Assembly (NCBI GenBank): GCA_024195265.1
Contig: JAJLRJ010000005.1
Span: 39,084,707 to 39,148,706, forward strand
DNA: 64,000 bases
Direction: 5' to 3'
From: Dendrophyllia cribrosa
Lineage: Eukaryota > Cnidaria > Anthozoa > Scleractinia > Dendrophylliidae
Both the position numbers and the translations under genes were made by a program. Below are positions 1-10,118 of the stretch, piece after piece. The notes beneath the pieces were generated by a model that saw nothing but the letters and a program-made list of their open reading frames with translations, was not told where the DNA came from and did no database searches. The first letter of the stretch is position 1. Every line of letters begins with the position of its first letter.

Positions 1-117
1 GATGCCTTCTGTCATAACTTATGTAACTTGTAAGTATTTTATTAATTTTTAGCAATTTAAATTTTTATATTATTTTCAAAAAAACCCTTTTGAAGGTTCG
101 AGAGTTTGGCATGATGT

Positions 118-547
118 CCCGGGGGAGGGGGGAGGGGGTACTCTGTATATTTTTGGGTGGGGGTATGCTGCTGGAACTCTGAAACCCTTACCCTATACCA
201 GACCATCTTCAGCTGATTTTGCAACCCTATACTAGACTAAACACCGAAAATCCTTACCCTATCCCAGACTTGCTGTTTTTAGAATTGTATCCGACTATTT
301 TAATGGTCATTAAAATACCATGAAATACCATTAGAACTGTATCACTATTAGTGTTTTTAACGGCAAGCCATTTGTCAACAGTATTGCCGCGATGATTTTA
401 TTTCCGTTTAGGGAAGGCTCTTTCTCTTCCGAGCAGTCCATTTCTTATGCTAGACTTCTTCACACCAGTGATCAGTTTTTAAACAAATGATACCCTATTC
501 TGGACCAAAACTCGCTCATATATATATCCCATCCCACGCTCCCCCGG
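118..547. mobile_element. MITE, CCCGGGGG/GTACTC family, 8-bp TSD
   Basis: The ends read CCCGGGGGAGG on the left and CTCCCCCGG on the right, flanked by the direct repeat CATGATGT (110-117 and 548-555). The interior has repeated 'ACCCTATxCxAGAC' phrases. A second copy of the same interior lies near 54861-55312, and a related element with the same end type and its own 8-bp duplication lies at 35048-35489. No coding capacity. An 8-bp duplication is compatible with hAT-like or other 8-bp superfamilies; the superfamily is not assigned. Confidence 0.7.
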
Positions 548-555
548 CATGATGT

Positions 556-1640
556 CCAGGCTGTAGAAACCGATCCTATCTCTCAAAAATGTGTTTGAGT
601 AAGGAACTATTAAGGTCTTCCTGTGCGAGTGAAAAATTGCCTTTTGTTGATATTAGATATTTCAGCTGTTATTTTGTTTGCAAACCTGTCGTAAAGAAAG
701 ATATGAATTTTTAAGGACGAAAATTTTGAATATTCTTTGTTTACTTTTGTCTCTGTGTATATCTGACCTATTTGCATTGCCAGGGGCTGTTTACAATAGG
801 TTCTACTTGATGAATTTTAAGTTTTATATTTCGATAACCAGTTTTGTTTTCTAATTAAAAACAGAGTGAAGAACCTTTGCGAACAATTTATTTTGTGACA
901 AAAATGTATTTTTCATCATGACACGAGCGTCCAACAAAGAAAAGAATCTGAGAGTCTGAATATTTCATCTTTCTCATTTCAAGTTGCTAAGCTTAACATA
1001 TACCATCCAAAAATACATTAGAAATATACATATATATATAGCTGAATCGTTGAAAAGGTGGTCAACAAAAACTACAGCAATTTCACTACAACTAGCCCAA
1101 ACAAGGGTTTTTCTGACCCCGATCAACCCGAAAATCACAAAGAAGAGAGAGAAGAGGGAAAGGGAGCGAGGGCGAAAGAAAAACAAAGACTAGCAACAGT
1201 CTTTAGTTTTTATATTGGGGGGTTTTAGAGATAATTTTTGAACGACAAAAATACAAGACCAAGCACACTCACGGACGGTTACTTGGGGCGATACCCTTTT
1301 CAAAAATCCAGGTATATATAAATATATATAGTAATAATAATAGTACTGACGTAAGAGGGAATTTTGCGGGGAATGGGTCCGATCGTTTCGTATTCATAGG
1401 AGCTTTTATTATTCCTTTTTAACTCGGAAAATATCAAAGCCATTTCCGAGTTGTAGGTATGACGCTAATTCCACTCCTTCAATTCCTGTTAAACATTTTG
1501 TAAATCCGATGACTAGTGTATAACGCTTGCGCATATATAATATTCTGCGAGAAGCCGTGTTACATTTTAATATTTCCTCCTTCAATAAACATACGCCTTA
1601 CATGATTATGGAAGCGCTGCTCTGATGCTTTGCATTTTAG
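556..1640. other. AT-rich intergenic DNA, nothing recognised
   Basis: Short TA runs near 1030 and 1315. Small ORFs on both strands show no family resemblance, codon pattern or splice signals that I can support. Confidence 0.5.
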
Positions 1641-1695
1641 ACAACCTCATTCCCAGGGCTTTTCCCTTCGAAAAAAAGCCCTGGAAACGAGGTTG
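1641..1695. mobile_element. 54-bp palindromic mini-MITE with 9-10 bp TSD
   Basis: A near-perfect hairpin runs from CAACCTCATTCCCAGGGC to its inverse ending GAGGTTG. The flanks repeat GCATTTTAGA (1632-1641 and 1695-1704). A relative with a similar stem (AACCTTGTTCCCAGG) lies at 25187-25274 in the DRAM-C intron. Confidence 0.6.
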
Positions 1696-2133
1696 CATTT
1701 TAGAGTCCTTTGATAGAACATTAAAATCCGGCGATGCAAATAGATTTTTCATAGAGATATGCGTTAAAATAATAAAATAATAAAATTTAATCTTTATAAG
1801 GTACTTAATCCTAGATGGTGATGTAATCTAAGTGTTGAGCTCCAGTACCAAAGAAGCCGGGTTCGATATTTTTTTCTCTTTTTTCGATCTGGACATTATC
1901 AGGATCCTGACATTGTGAGAGTGCTGTATTTTTTTCTTTGCGTTTGACGGTCGTTCACTTTTCAAAAAGTATCGAAACATGTTTACAAAAACATAATTGT
2001 CTCAGGGATACAACTTTCTATAAACTGTAAAAATATCTACTTCCGTTGATGAAAAGAAAAGGTGAAAAAGGACATTGCACCTATTAACCCGGCAGTTAAC
2101 AGACCCCATGACCCATGGATAAATACAAACTCA

Positions 2134-2370
2134 GGCCCCGTTTACACGGGTCCGGACAAATTTTTGCACGGACTAATTTTGTTCCTAGACCACGTGTTTA
2201 CATGGATCCGTGCAAATTCTGTTACAGATTGCAGTGGCGTTTACACGGAAACTTGCACACCTAGCCGTTCAAACATTCGTCCAGTTCCGCCGGTCCCGTG
2301 TAAACGCAAGGTGGAACCGTGCAAGTTTTTGTCCGTGAAAAAATTTGTCCGGACCCGTGTAAACGGGGCT
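2134..2370. mobile_element. MITE with 35-40 bp TIRs
   Basis: The left end GGCCCCGTTTACACGGGTC is the inverse of the right end GACCCGTGTAAACGGGGC. The interior repeats the same 'CCGTGTAAACG' and 'TGCACGG' phrases several times. The only flanking direct repeat is TCA. No ORF of note; the ORF reading through it is a by-product of the terminal repeats. Confidence 0.65.
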
Positions 2371-2777
2371 TCAGTTCAGTAGCCTCGATATTCTGATCCT
2401 TTCATAATTCATTTTCTGGGTTTAGTGACTCACAGCTACTTTGATTTGTTTTCGAATTTTAAGAACTTCTGAATTGACTCTGCAGCTAATTCAATAAAGC
2501 CTTTGCAGCTGAGCAGGTCTCTCAAGCAAGCTTTATCAGTTAGAGAGGGGAATGTAGTAAGGGTTTTCCATGGCAATGTTATCAATTTGTGGAATTCCGA
2601 TTACAGGAGCTCATATTTCCCTGGTGTGTCCCCCCGCCATGACATCAATATTACACATTCAAGCTCTCTTCTTTCTGCGGTTATCTAAGTTTACAGCCTT
2701 CCGTCTTTAAGTATAGCCTGCGAGGGGTCGGAGGGACTGGAAAGGTGAGCGGAAGGGAGGATGGAACCCTTCTCCGG

Positions 2778-3140
2778 TATTTATTAAAAGTAATTACTTG
2801 GTTGTAAAGGGTATTTTAAACAGTTGTAATCTAGAAATTACTGGATTGTAAATGGCACAGTCATAAAAATTTAGTAATTACTGGATTGACAATGGTACAG
2901 TTGTTATCTAGTAATTACTAGATTGTAAACAAAACAGTTGTAATCTAGAAATTATTGGATTGTAAATGATACAGTTATAATTTAGAAATAACTGAATTGT
3001 AAATGGAATAGTTGCCCGATAGTTAATTGTAATCTAGAAATTACTGGATTAATTGTAAAGGATACAGTTGCAATCTAGTAATTACTGTATTGTAAATGGC
3101 ACAGTTGTATTCTTGTAATAACTGGATTGTAAATCGTAGT
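2778..3140. repeat. 37-bp minisatellite, about 9 units
   Basis: Degenerate units of about 37 bp built on CAGTTGTAATCTAGAAATTA followed by CTGGATTGTAAATGGCA. Some units are 40 bp, and one is extended by a partial internal duplication near 3010-3060. Found only here in the window. Confidence 0.85.
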
Positions 3141-3330
3141 TACAATCTATAGAACGTCTAATCTTAAGAACGTTAGTCAATGTTTATAATAATAACATTT
3201 ATTTTTAGAGCGACACTAACCCGAGCTATGGATCATAGTACAGACGACTGACCACTGATACTCCTGGGTCGTGTGTCGTGCATGTGTACTCAAACTATTG
3301 TGTCCAGTCTCCATCTATAGTTTTACGAGT

Positions 3331-3355
3331 CCCCCCCCCCCCCCCCCCCCCCCCC
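3331..3355. repeat. poly-C tract (25 nt)
   Basis: Uninterrupted cytosine run. Similar C or G runs occur near 31861, 35051, 54844 and 56043. Length in the assembly may be unreliable. Confidence 0.9.
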
Positions 3356-3558
3356 ATTATCTCGCCAAAAAATAAGGCCCAAAGGACCGAGTAAGTTTTT
3401 CAGTCTCTGAGATTATCCGCTGGGCCTCCCTCCCCTTATGACCCTTATTGACCTTATTACCCGAGGATTCCACAAACTGACTGAATGTAAAGCCGGCAGT
3501 ACGGCAAAAGGAAACAATCATTAGAAATAGCTATGCACATATGGATGCAGCATTTTAT

Positions 3559-4271
3559 GGGCGTTTTCCATTCAACCAAAAATTCCGGAAATTCCGGGTT
3601 GGGAAGCGAATGGAATGTAAATTTCCCGGAATAAAATTCCGGAATTTTAGGACAACCTCGCGAGGTTGTCCTAAAATTCCGGAAAATCGGAACAACCGGA
3701 AAATACCGTTCCATTCGACCATTCCTCTCGGCCCAGTTTCTCCGAGCCGGAATCAAGATGGCGTCTCAATATCAGTGCACGGCGTGTTTGTTTTTCACCG
3801 AAAGCTTACAGCTCTTACTCGAGCATGATTGCTCACGCAACATAGCTAGTACAACAGCAGAAAATATGGCCACAACTAGGACTGGTAAGTAGCACAGAAA
3901 TGCTTATAAGCTTATGTATTAAACGAATGTAATAAGTCACGAGAAAGTAGTCGCCGACTTGATTTTTAAAAATATTCCATCGCATGATTAACAGCTAGCT
4001 GCACTGAAAAAAAATAATATCATCGTTCTCGCTTAAAATATCGTTCGTTTTAACTTCAGGGTCGTCGAACAACTCCAAAGCAAGTAAAAGAGGCAACGAG
4101 TCCGCCATTTGTCAGATTTGTTTTGACTGTTTTGCTTTGGTTTATTTTGTATTTTCGTGCGAAACTTGAAACGTGATGGTCTGGAACAACCAACCGGAAA
4201 ATACTGTTCCATTCGCCACACGGAATGCCCGGAATTTGAAACCGGAATTTTTGTTCGAATGGAAAGCGCCC
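3559..4271. mobile_element. TIR element, GGGCG(T/C)TTTCCATT ends, AT duplication
   Basis: The left end GGGCGTTTTCCATTC is mirrored by the right end GAATGGAAAGCGCCC at 4257-4271. Sub-terminal 'AAAAATTCCGG' and 'CGGAAAATACxGTTCCATTCG' phrases also recur inverted. The flanks are AT on both sides (3557-3558, 4272-4273). An internal perfect palindrome AACCTCGCGAGGTT is at 3653-3666. The element lies immediately downstream of DRAM-A, whose ancestral stop is only about 25 nt from its right end. Confidence 0.65.
3758..3884 (+). CDS. possible first exon inside TIR element, C2HC finger-like
   Basis: The ORF opens with MASQYQCTACLFF and continues ESLQLLLEHDC, giving a Cys-x2-Cys ... His-x-Cys spacing that resembles a small zinc-binding motif. 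It runs 42 codons into ACTG|GTAAGT, a consensus splice donor; read through, it stops two codons later. It lies entirely between the terminal inverted repeats of the 3559-4271 element, so it is either the remaining first exon of the element's own protein or captured host sequence. No downstream exon was found. Family unassigned. Confidence 0.3.
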
Positions 4272-4335
4272 ATGGCCTCTCAGGTTCCTAATATCTTATT
4301 CGTCATTCTCGCTTTGTTTTATCTTTGAATACTCT

Positions 4336-6904
4336 TCATTCGTTTTCCCTTCTACATAGTAAACTTCTATGGAAAAGTTTTTGAAACTCTTTGTAGAATG
4401 ATGCAGCGTAAATCGCCAAACTTAAGCAAGCGATCCATTCCCCTGCACAGTCCGCTACGTGCACAGCATACCCACCGTCCCCTGGCTTCCAGTTTGCAAG
4501 ATTTATGGAACTAAAATAGCGTTTGAACATCTGGTATGAAACATGTTTAAGAAGGGGGTACGCTATCCCAGTTATAGTCATAATACAGGACACGGCGAAT
4601 CGGAAGATGAACTTGCATTTGGTAATAAGGCCAACTTTGACCGTGTAGTAGCTAATAAGGGTCTGGAACCAGTAGTAAAGTGCTCCGCTGACCAACAGTA
4701 ACCCGGTACCGGCATTGTGAACAATGCGAACGGCTACAACAGCATCGTTTTCCTGAGATCAAAGAAGAATAAAACGCTATTATTTCTGGCGTTAGTCTCT
4801 CATCGAAATAAGATGATATTTTGACACCAATTTACTCAGTTATTTACTGTAATTATATCAAAACTTTTCTCTGAAAAATGAAATGATTTCCTTAGATATT
4901 TGCTTCATCTCGAACACGGAAATATTTAAAGCTGCTATTTTGCGTTAATCCGGTAAAAACGCTTATTCATTTACAGACTTCTTGCTGGTGGATTCCTGTC
5001 AGCTGCCGACGTTTTTAATTAAAGGATTTTACAATTATTATTTTCACTGAAATAAACCCATTTTAAATATAAACAGCTCTGTAATGTAAATTTAGCTTTT
5101 TTGCTGCTCTTTTCGTTTCCATTTATTGTAAAATTTGTCACTTTTGTCAGGTTTCTTTTGTTTTCTTTAGCAATTAACGTTTTTGTGTATAGAGCTATAT
5201 AAATTTACTTGCAAATTGTTTTTCCCAATACTATTGAAGAAGACGAAACATGTTTTGTAGCTGAGAAAAATCAAATATGTCGGGTTTTTTTCTTAAAATT
5301 ATAGCAAGTTTGCTGCTATCGAGAGCATTATTAAAGTGTATATGACAGTTTTTTTTATTTGCTTAATGGAATCTACATGGTGTTCTTATAAAAAAATCGA
5401 AATTTCACTTCCGGTGTGTTACAAAACCGCGCAAGAAAGAAAGACTGGAAATAGTCCGCTGTGACGTCAATACATTTCTCTGTTCCTGACATTTTTTGGT
5501 GCGCCCTGAGGAAGAAACATGGTTCTATTGAGGTGTGTTGTCTATGGTTGTAGCAACACGCACCAAAAAACGGAGGAACTGAGAAACCGCGACACTGGCA
5601 TTCTTGTATTGACGTCACAGCGGACTATTTCCAGTCTTTCTTCTTGCGCGGTTTTGTAACACACCGAAAGTGAAATTTCACGTTTTTAAACGGCTAAATC
5701 ACGGACAAGAAAAATCGATATAGAAAAACGTTTTTCGACTTTCTTATTCGGAACGCCATGTTGATTCCAACAAGCAAATGAAAAAAAATCTGTCATATAC
5801 ACTTTAAAGCAATTATCTACTAAAGGCTTAATGTATTTTTATGTCGACTTTTTCTTTTAAAATATTCACCATGATTATTTGTCAATTCAATCCTCGGTAG
5901 GAAAAAAGATGGCGACTGGTACATTAACCCATAATTCTTAGCGCACAAAAACCTTAACAACGTTCATAAAAATGTAAAGAAAAGTTATAAAATCTTCAAA
6001 CCTAGTCTACACATTGTCCTTAGTACTGGGACAAATATTGTAAAAATTTGGCTTTCTTTGTGCCTTATGTGCTGTGTTAGGTCCGCAAGGTATTGTGGTA
6101 AAATGAACAGCCGCCATCTTTTTTCCTACGGTGGATTACTACATATGGCAACAGATCTGTAACGACCGTCAGTTACGAACTCGCGAAATATCACCGTTGA
6201 CGGCTTGTGTCCTAACGTCTCATACTAAATTTAGGGGACGTTAAAGAACCCACTTCATGTTAGAAAACAGTTTAGGTGACGCAGTGTGGTATAATATGGT
6301 ATGTTAGTATGGTATAGTACAATATGGTATGGTATAATAGCGTTTTTCCATCACAGCGATAAATTCACTAAACTATCTATATAAAAACAAACATGACCGT
6401 TGAATATTGGCGGTCGTTAGCTTGCGTTAGTCGAGGAGTGTAGTCGAGACCTTAATGTAAACTGATTAAGCGAACAAACATATTTCACTTGTCTAGTAAT
6501 ATGTGATGTTCAAATTCATCAAAAAATTAACTTACCTCATGCAGAGGGATTCTAAAGTTTGATACCACAACAACACAAGCTATACACGAAACACCAAACG
6601 ACAAAGAAACTTTGTTGGACCGCTTCATCTTCTGTGAAATATTTTGCTGAAAACCACCTTGAATTCCATCCAGTTGAAGATAACGGGAACAAATTGTCAA
6701 CAGTCCGAAGAACGCCACAAAGGTCATCAGAAAACCAAAGATGGATCCCTCTAGTTGAAAGGCTGCCGTTTTACTGATGGTTGGTAAAAACGGGTACACA
6801 TGCTCCAACGAAACTGCTATGATATATGGAGTGAAGGCTGCAACGGAAACTAAGAGAGGCCACAGCAATGGGAGAACGTGAATTACGCGCAAAAACGTCG
6901 TCAT
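4336..6904 (-). CDS. DRAM-A: DRAM/TMEM150 family protein, exons 6904-6536 and 4752-4336
   Basis: Six-helix membrane protein of the Frag1/DRAM/Sfk1 family. Characterised DRAM members act in lysosomal or endosomal membranes and promote autophagy; TMEM150 relatives act at the plasma membrane. Exon 1 (123 codons, from MTTF; an upstream in-frame Met at 6955 is possible) contains TPYIIAVS, HVYPFLPTISKTAAF and EGSIFGFLMTFVAFFGL, covering three helices. It ends at CATGAG|GTAAGT. Exon 2 follows TTTGATCTCAG and encodes YYWFQTLISYY, a KPGDGGYAVHV loop and FYKEFQKL, as in vertebrate DRAM2 (DFQKIS). The predicted length is 261 aa, close to human DRAM2 (266). The tail after FQKL is out of frame relative to DRAM-B because of one extra base near 4372-4380; the shifted frame would stop at 4296-4298. 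The gene is otherwise intact. Confidence 0.85.
5335..5803. mobile_element. TTAA-flanked foldback element (Kolobok-like) in DRAM-A intron
   Basis: TTAA at 5331-5334 and 5804-5807. Terminal repeats are AGTGTATATGACAG and its inverse. Long inner arms (about 5398-5505 and 5570-5690) fold back on each other around a 60-bp loop. The combination of TTAA duplication and a THAP-like coding remnant fits the Kolobok superfamily; piggyBac-type is the alternative. Confidence 0.75.
5519..5668 (+). pseudogene. THAP zinc-finger N-terminus remnant in foldback element
   Basis: The ORF starts MVLLRCVVYGCSNTHQK. A start followed by C-V-V-Y-G-C-S-N is the opening of a THAP domain (Cys-x4-Cys half of the C2CH site). 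The second half, with the distal Cys and His, is absent; the frame runs into the inverted arm and stops. THAP domains occur in Kolobok and P-type transposases, so this is best read as a leftover of the parent element's transposase. Confidence 0.45.
5889..6137. mobile_element. MITE with TIR AATCCxCGGTAGGAAAAAAG
   Basis: The left end AATCCTCGGTAGGAAAAAAG and ATGGCG are mirrored by CGCCAT and CTTTTTTCCTACGGTGGATT on the right. No clear target duplication. It lies in the DRAM-A intron, 85 bp from the TTAA foldback. Confidence 0.6.
6285..6342. repeat. degenerate GGTAT/TATGGTA microsatellite
   Basis: About ten imperfect GGTAT/TATGG units in the DRAM-A intron. Confidence 0.6.
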
Positions 6905-6955
6905 GGCTGGAATAACCTTTGCCGTGAGCAAAGTAAATGCTTTCTCCTTTTTCAT

Positions 6956-8238
6956 TCAGAGTTCACAAACGATAGTAGGACTCTTCGTGAAGCGTATACA
7001 TCAAAGAGATCTTATTATGAAACTCTGATTGGCTCATTAAGTGTTAAATCTTCACATAATTAAAGCGCAACACAAAAGGGATCTGTTTATGAAAAAGATT
7101 CAGAATATTTAACAGTTATTTTCCGGCAGGAAAGCGTTAGCGTTTGTTCTGATTGGCTCATTATAGTGTAAAGTATTTGTCCTTGTGAAACTTTCGCAGT
7201 CTAATCAAGCAACGAATTCTAAAATTTTAAAGGCACGTTGGCTTTGCGAAAGCACAATAACAAAGTATGTTCAAAAAGTGCATCCTTGTTGTTTGTTGTC
7301 TTATAATTATGCTATTGCAAAAAAAGGCACAATTTTTCAGGCATTACCCGGGAAAAAGAGTCGATCTTGTTCACTTATGGCGGCCCTGTATGATATATAA
7401 TTTCGGGCGTAATTTTCCCGGTTTGAAAAACGACTACAGTTCACACGTGCTTCAACACACTTCTTTGATTACCAGCTGAGAAAAACATAGAATGGTATCC
7501 AGAAGTAAAATGATAATTTTTGGTCAACGGTTTCCCGTAATAATTCACCATATAGTTTTCTATCGTGTTAATAACTTTATACAGTCCGTATAATTTTTAT
7601 TGTATCCTTATTAAAATTTCCGCATCCCACAATTTTTCTTTTGGATACGAAAACGAGTGCAAATATGACACGTTATTATACTCTTTCTGACCAGCTTTAC
7701 TGAAAGAAAAAAACACTTTCAAGGGAAGATGACGGTAGAAATAAACAATTTCTTCAGTTGAACGTTGCATAATACTCGTCCGTCGTTATTTTTTCTCGCC
7801 TTTATTTTTTTAAATACCCAGCCATATTACACAACTTTTCGCTGAATAAAGTATGTTTGTTTGTTCGACTTATTAATCGAAAAAACTTCAGATATAACTG
7901 ACCCCTGCGAAAAATATTAATCATTCTATTATCTTTCTAAATCGCAAACTGAATAGCCCTTATGCCATTTTCGTCAGCCTAGCTAATTTCACACCCAAGC
8001 CTCGCTTTTGAAGTGTAAACCCCGTACTAATCTCATCAATGTATTCTCAAAGGAGCAAATTTGAAAAGAATACCCAATCAAAAACAACGTGAACTTGTCA
8101 AAGGTTTGCAAGGAATTTCGTACAAACGAGGCTTGGTGGTGCATTTCAGCTGGTGACGCCAGCCTATTTGAAGGGCTTTGGCAATTTCTACCAAATCACC
8201 ATACTGTAGTGAAATATCCTTAACAAATAGTCAGAGAA
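6956..8238. other. intergenic, DRAM-A upstream region
   Basis: This is the 5' side of DRAM-A, so its promoter should be here, but no clear core element is visible. A phrase 'CTGATTGGCTCATTA' occurs twice (about 7026 and 7149), 120 bp apart. It contains inverted CCAAT (ATTGG) boxes that could be regulatory. Nothing coding recognised. Confidence 0.4.
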
Positions 8239-8240
8239 TA

Positions 8241-8445
8241 GAGCGTTTGCACGTGACGTCACGGCGGACACATTGGTATCCCAAAACAATGAAATGGCGG
8301 CCATATTGTTATCCCAAAACAATGAAATGGCGGCCATATTGGTGTCCTAAACGAATCCTATGGAACTTTAGCTCTATCCTTATTCAAACATTTCCTATGT
8401 TTTAGAACTCCAATATGGCTGCCGGTCACGTGAGTGGAAACACTC
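8241..8445. mobile_element. MITE with TA duplication (Tc1/mariner-type)
   Basis: Ends GAGCGTTTGCACGTGAC and GTCACGTGAGTGGAAACACTC, flanked by TA (8239-8240, 8446-8447). It contains a direct tandem copy of a 34-bp unit (CCAAAACAATGAAATGGCGG...). Confidence 0.65.
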
Positions 8446-8681
8446 TATTGCATCTGAAGAGTGTAGGTGTCACAGGAATTGTGACCTTTCGTGTTCAAAA
8501 TCATGCTACTTTACCAGGAGCCATAATTGATTATGGCTCCTGACTATACCTATCCTTATTTACAAAATAATACTACAACACCAAGAGAAATAAATCAATT
8601 AGTTCTTGAAACAACAACAACAAATCATGTCCTGTTCCAGCCCATTTTGGAAACGAAAATGTGAGAACTTGAAAAAAGTTA

Positions 8682-8913
8682 GACCATTTTACAGTTGCGT
8701 GCTTAGTACCCTGGCCTTTGTGTGAAAGTGAAGCTGGAGTTGACTTTGTTTAGATACAAACCTTCCTGCTTTTCATATGTAAATCATGTTAGTTAGCATA
8801 AGAACAACATGATTTACGTCGGAAAAGAAGAAAGGTTTCTATCAAAACAAGGTCAACTTCAGCCACATTTCCACACAAAGACCAGGTTACTAAGTAGAAA
8901 CTGTAAAATGGTC
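8682..8913. mobile_element. foldback MITE with TA duplication
   Basis: Ends GACCATTTTACAGTT and AACTGTAAAATGGTC, flanked by TA (8680-8681, 8914-8915). The arms match for about 90 bp each (for example ACATGATTTACGTC against the left-arm equivalent). The right end abuts the ATTC microsatellite. Confidence 0.75.
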
Positions 8914-8968
8914 TATTCATTCATTCATTCATTCATTCATTCATTCATTCATTCATTCATTCATTCAT
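8914..8968. repeat. (ATTC)n microsatellite
   Basis: About thirteen perfect ATTC units directly after the MITE's TA. Confidence 0.95.
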
Positions 8969-9295
8969 AACTAGTTTTGGGTGGTAATTGATCACCGTTA
9001 TTTTTTGGTTTCTGTTAATACAAAACCATTTTTTGGCTTCTCAAATGACACCAAAGCCCTGTGACATTGCTCCTTTATCTCTCCTAATTACTCGTGGCGC
9101 AGCCGACGGGTTGTAGATTTGGCTCTGAGTTTTGTTTTTCGTGTCACATTAGGGCATGCAAACTGATTTATGCATATATTTTAGTTTCACTGGTCTGATT
9201 GGCTGACACACGACCTCGTGATCTCGCTCTTAATTTCAAGATGGCGGAAAAATCTTTCCGAGCGGTGTTGACTTGAGAAGCAGAAGGAAGAGTTA

Positions 9296-9440
9296 GGGTC
9301 TTTCTGCGTGTACTGGTACTCAATGTCTTCCAATGTTTGTGAGGTGTCGTATTTTTGGTCTTGTTTTGCATTTGTATTATAGTCGTTCTTTGTTCCTTTT
9401 GTTTTACGTCATCTGTCCTCCGGTACACACAGAAACAACC
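9296..9440. repeat. 145-bp segment, duplicated at 13888-14032
   Basis: GGGTCTTTCTGCGTGTA through ACACACAGAAACAACC is present at about 90% identity, by eye, at 13888-14032 in the same orientation. The two copies lie on either side of DRAM-B. Could be a dispersed repeat or a remnant of the duplication that made the DRAM cluster. Confidence 0.75.
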
Positions 9441-9462
9441 AAGAATTACAGCGTACAAGTTT

Positions 9463-9778
9463 TCAAGACAACTCATGTCGTTCATGGATGGAAAGGACCG
9501 ATCGCAATTGATATTGTTCTCGCCGCTTATTGCTGTGGTACACAGCCATATCACCCCGGCAATGGCAGCCATGGACAGCTGTTTCATCCTTGTTAGGACT
9601 CATCAGCATGGCATAGCTGTCGGACCCATGTACGATCTGAAAGCCATTTTCAGGTGTCCTTTACTGCCGAGGCGTGTTCGTGCACTCCTTTAAACGCCAG
9701 TCCCACACTGTACATGTTGTAGCTGTTGGCCGGGACTGCAAAACAGTCCTTGGAAATGCGTATGAAGATGTGGATCAC
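9463..9778 (-). pseudogene. unidentified exon-like relic with one frameshift
   Basis: After an AATTTAG acceptor-like sequence, the minus strand reads VIHIFIRISKDCFAVPANSY and onward through FKGVHEHASAVKDT. A one-base shift then continues as ENGFQIVHGSDSYAMLMSPN to IHERHELS and stop. About 104 residues are open across the two frames with protein-like composition. Overlapping ORFs in other frames look like shadows. I do not recognise the family. It could be a dead exon, or a real one with a sequencing error. Confidence 0.35.
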
Positions 9779-9870
9779 CTAAATTATTAAAAGAGATACA
9801 TACTTTGTGACGACATACAAATGTCCAAAGATCAAAAATGTTATAAAATATTTAGCAAAGTGGCCTAGTT

Positions 9871-10060
9871 ATATGGTTCCAGACATGTAGTGTAGTTCTA
9901 ACTTTTGAGTCTGCGGGGTCCGGTGGCGCGACCATTCCAAATGGAACCTCTCAGTACAGTACTTTTGCATGGTACCATTTGTTTTACAATATATTGCAAA
10001 ATTAAATTCGGGATTTTTCTTTAATTTTTTTATTTTACTTTTGGCACTCTTGGGAGTTTA
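9871..10060 (-). repeat. dispersed repeat carrying one monomer of the 88-bp satellite
   Basis: Read on the minus strand, this gives CTCCCAAGAGTGCC, then an AT-rich stretch, then AAATGGTACCATGCAAAAGT, GACTCAAAAGTTAGAAC and ACATGTCT. The order matches the left flank, one monomer and the right flank of the satellite at 42358-43600. Confidence 0.75.
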
Positions 10061-10118
10061 TGAATGGTTACATCCCGAAAGAAAATGTCCCTGGTAAGAG
10101 AACATGCCACTGACTGTC

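Noticed and set aside
3541..3828. Overlapping ORFs on both strands near 3.5-3.8 kb
   Set aside because: Palindromic TIR sequence gives mirrored peptides (FRTTSRGCPKIPE on both strands); not coding.
5220..5270. TTGAAGAAGACGAAACATG as a hammerhead motif
   Set aside because: It has GAAGA and GAAAC words but no stem II between them.
9168..9587. 139-aa minus-strand ORF with a signal-peptide-like start
   Set aside because: It overlaps the better-supported frame of the 9463-9778 relic, and its 3' half is low-complexity Thr/Lys-rich sequence in the duplicated 145-bp repeat.
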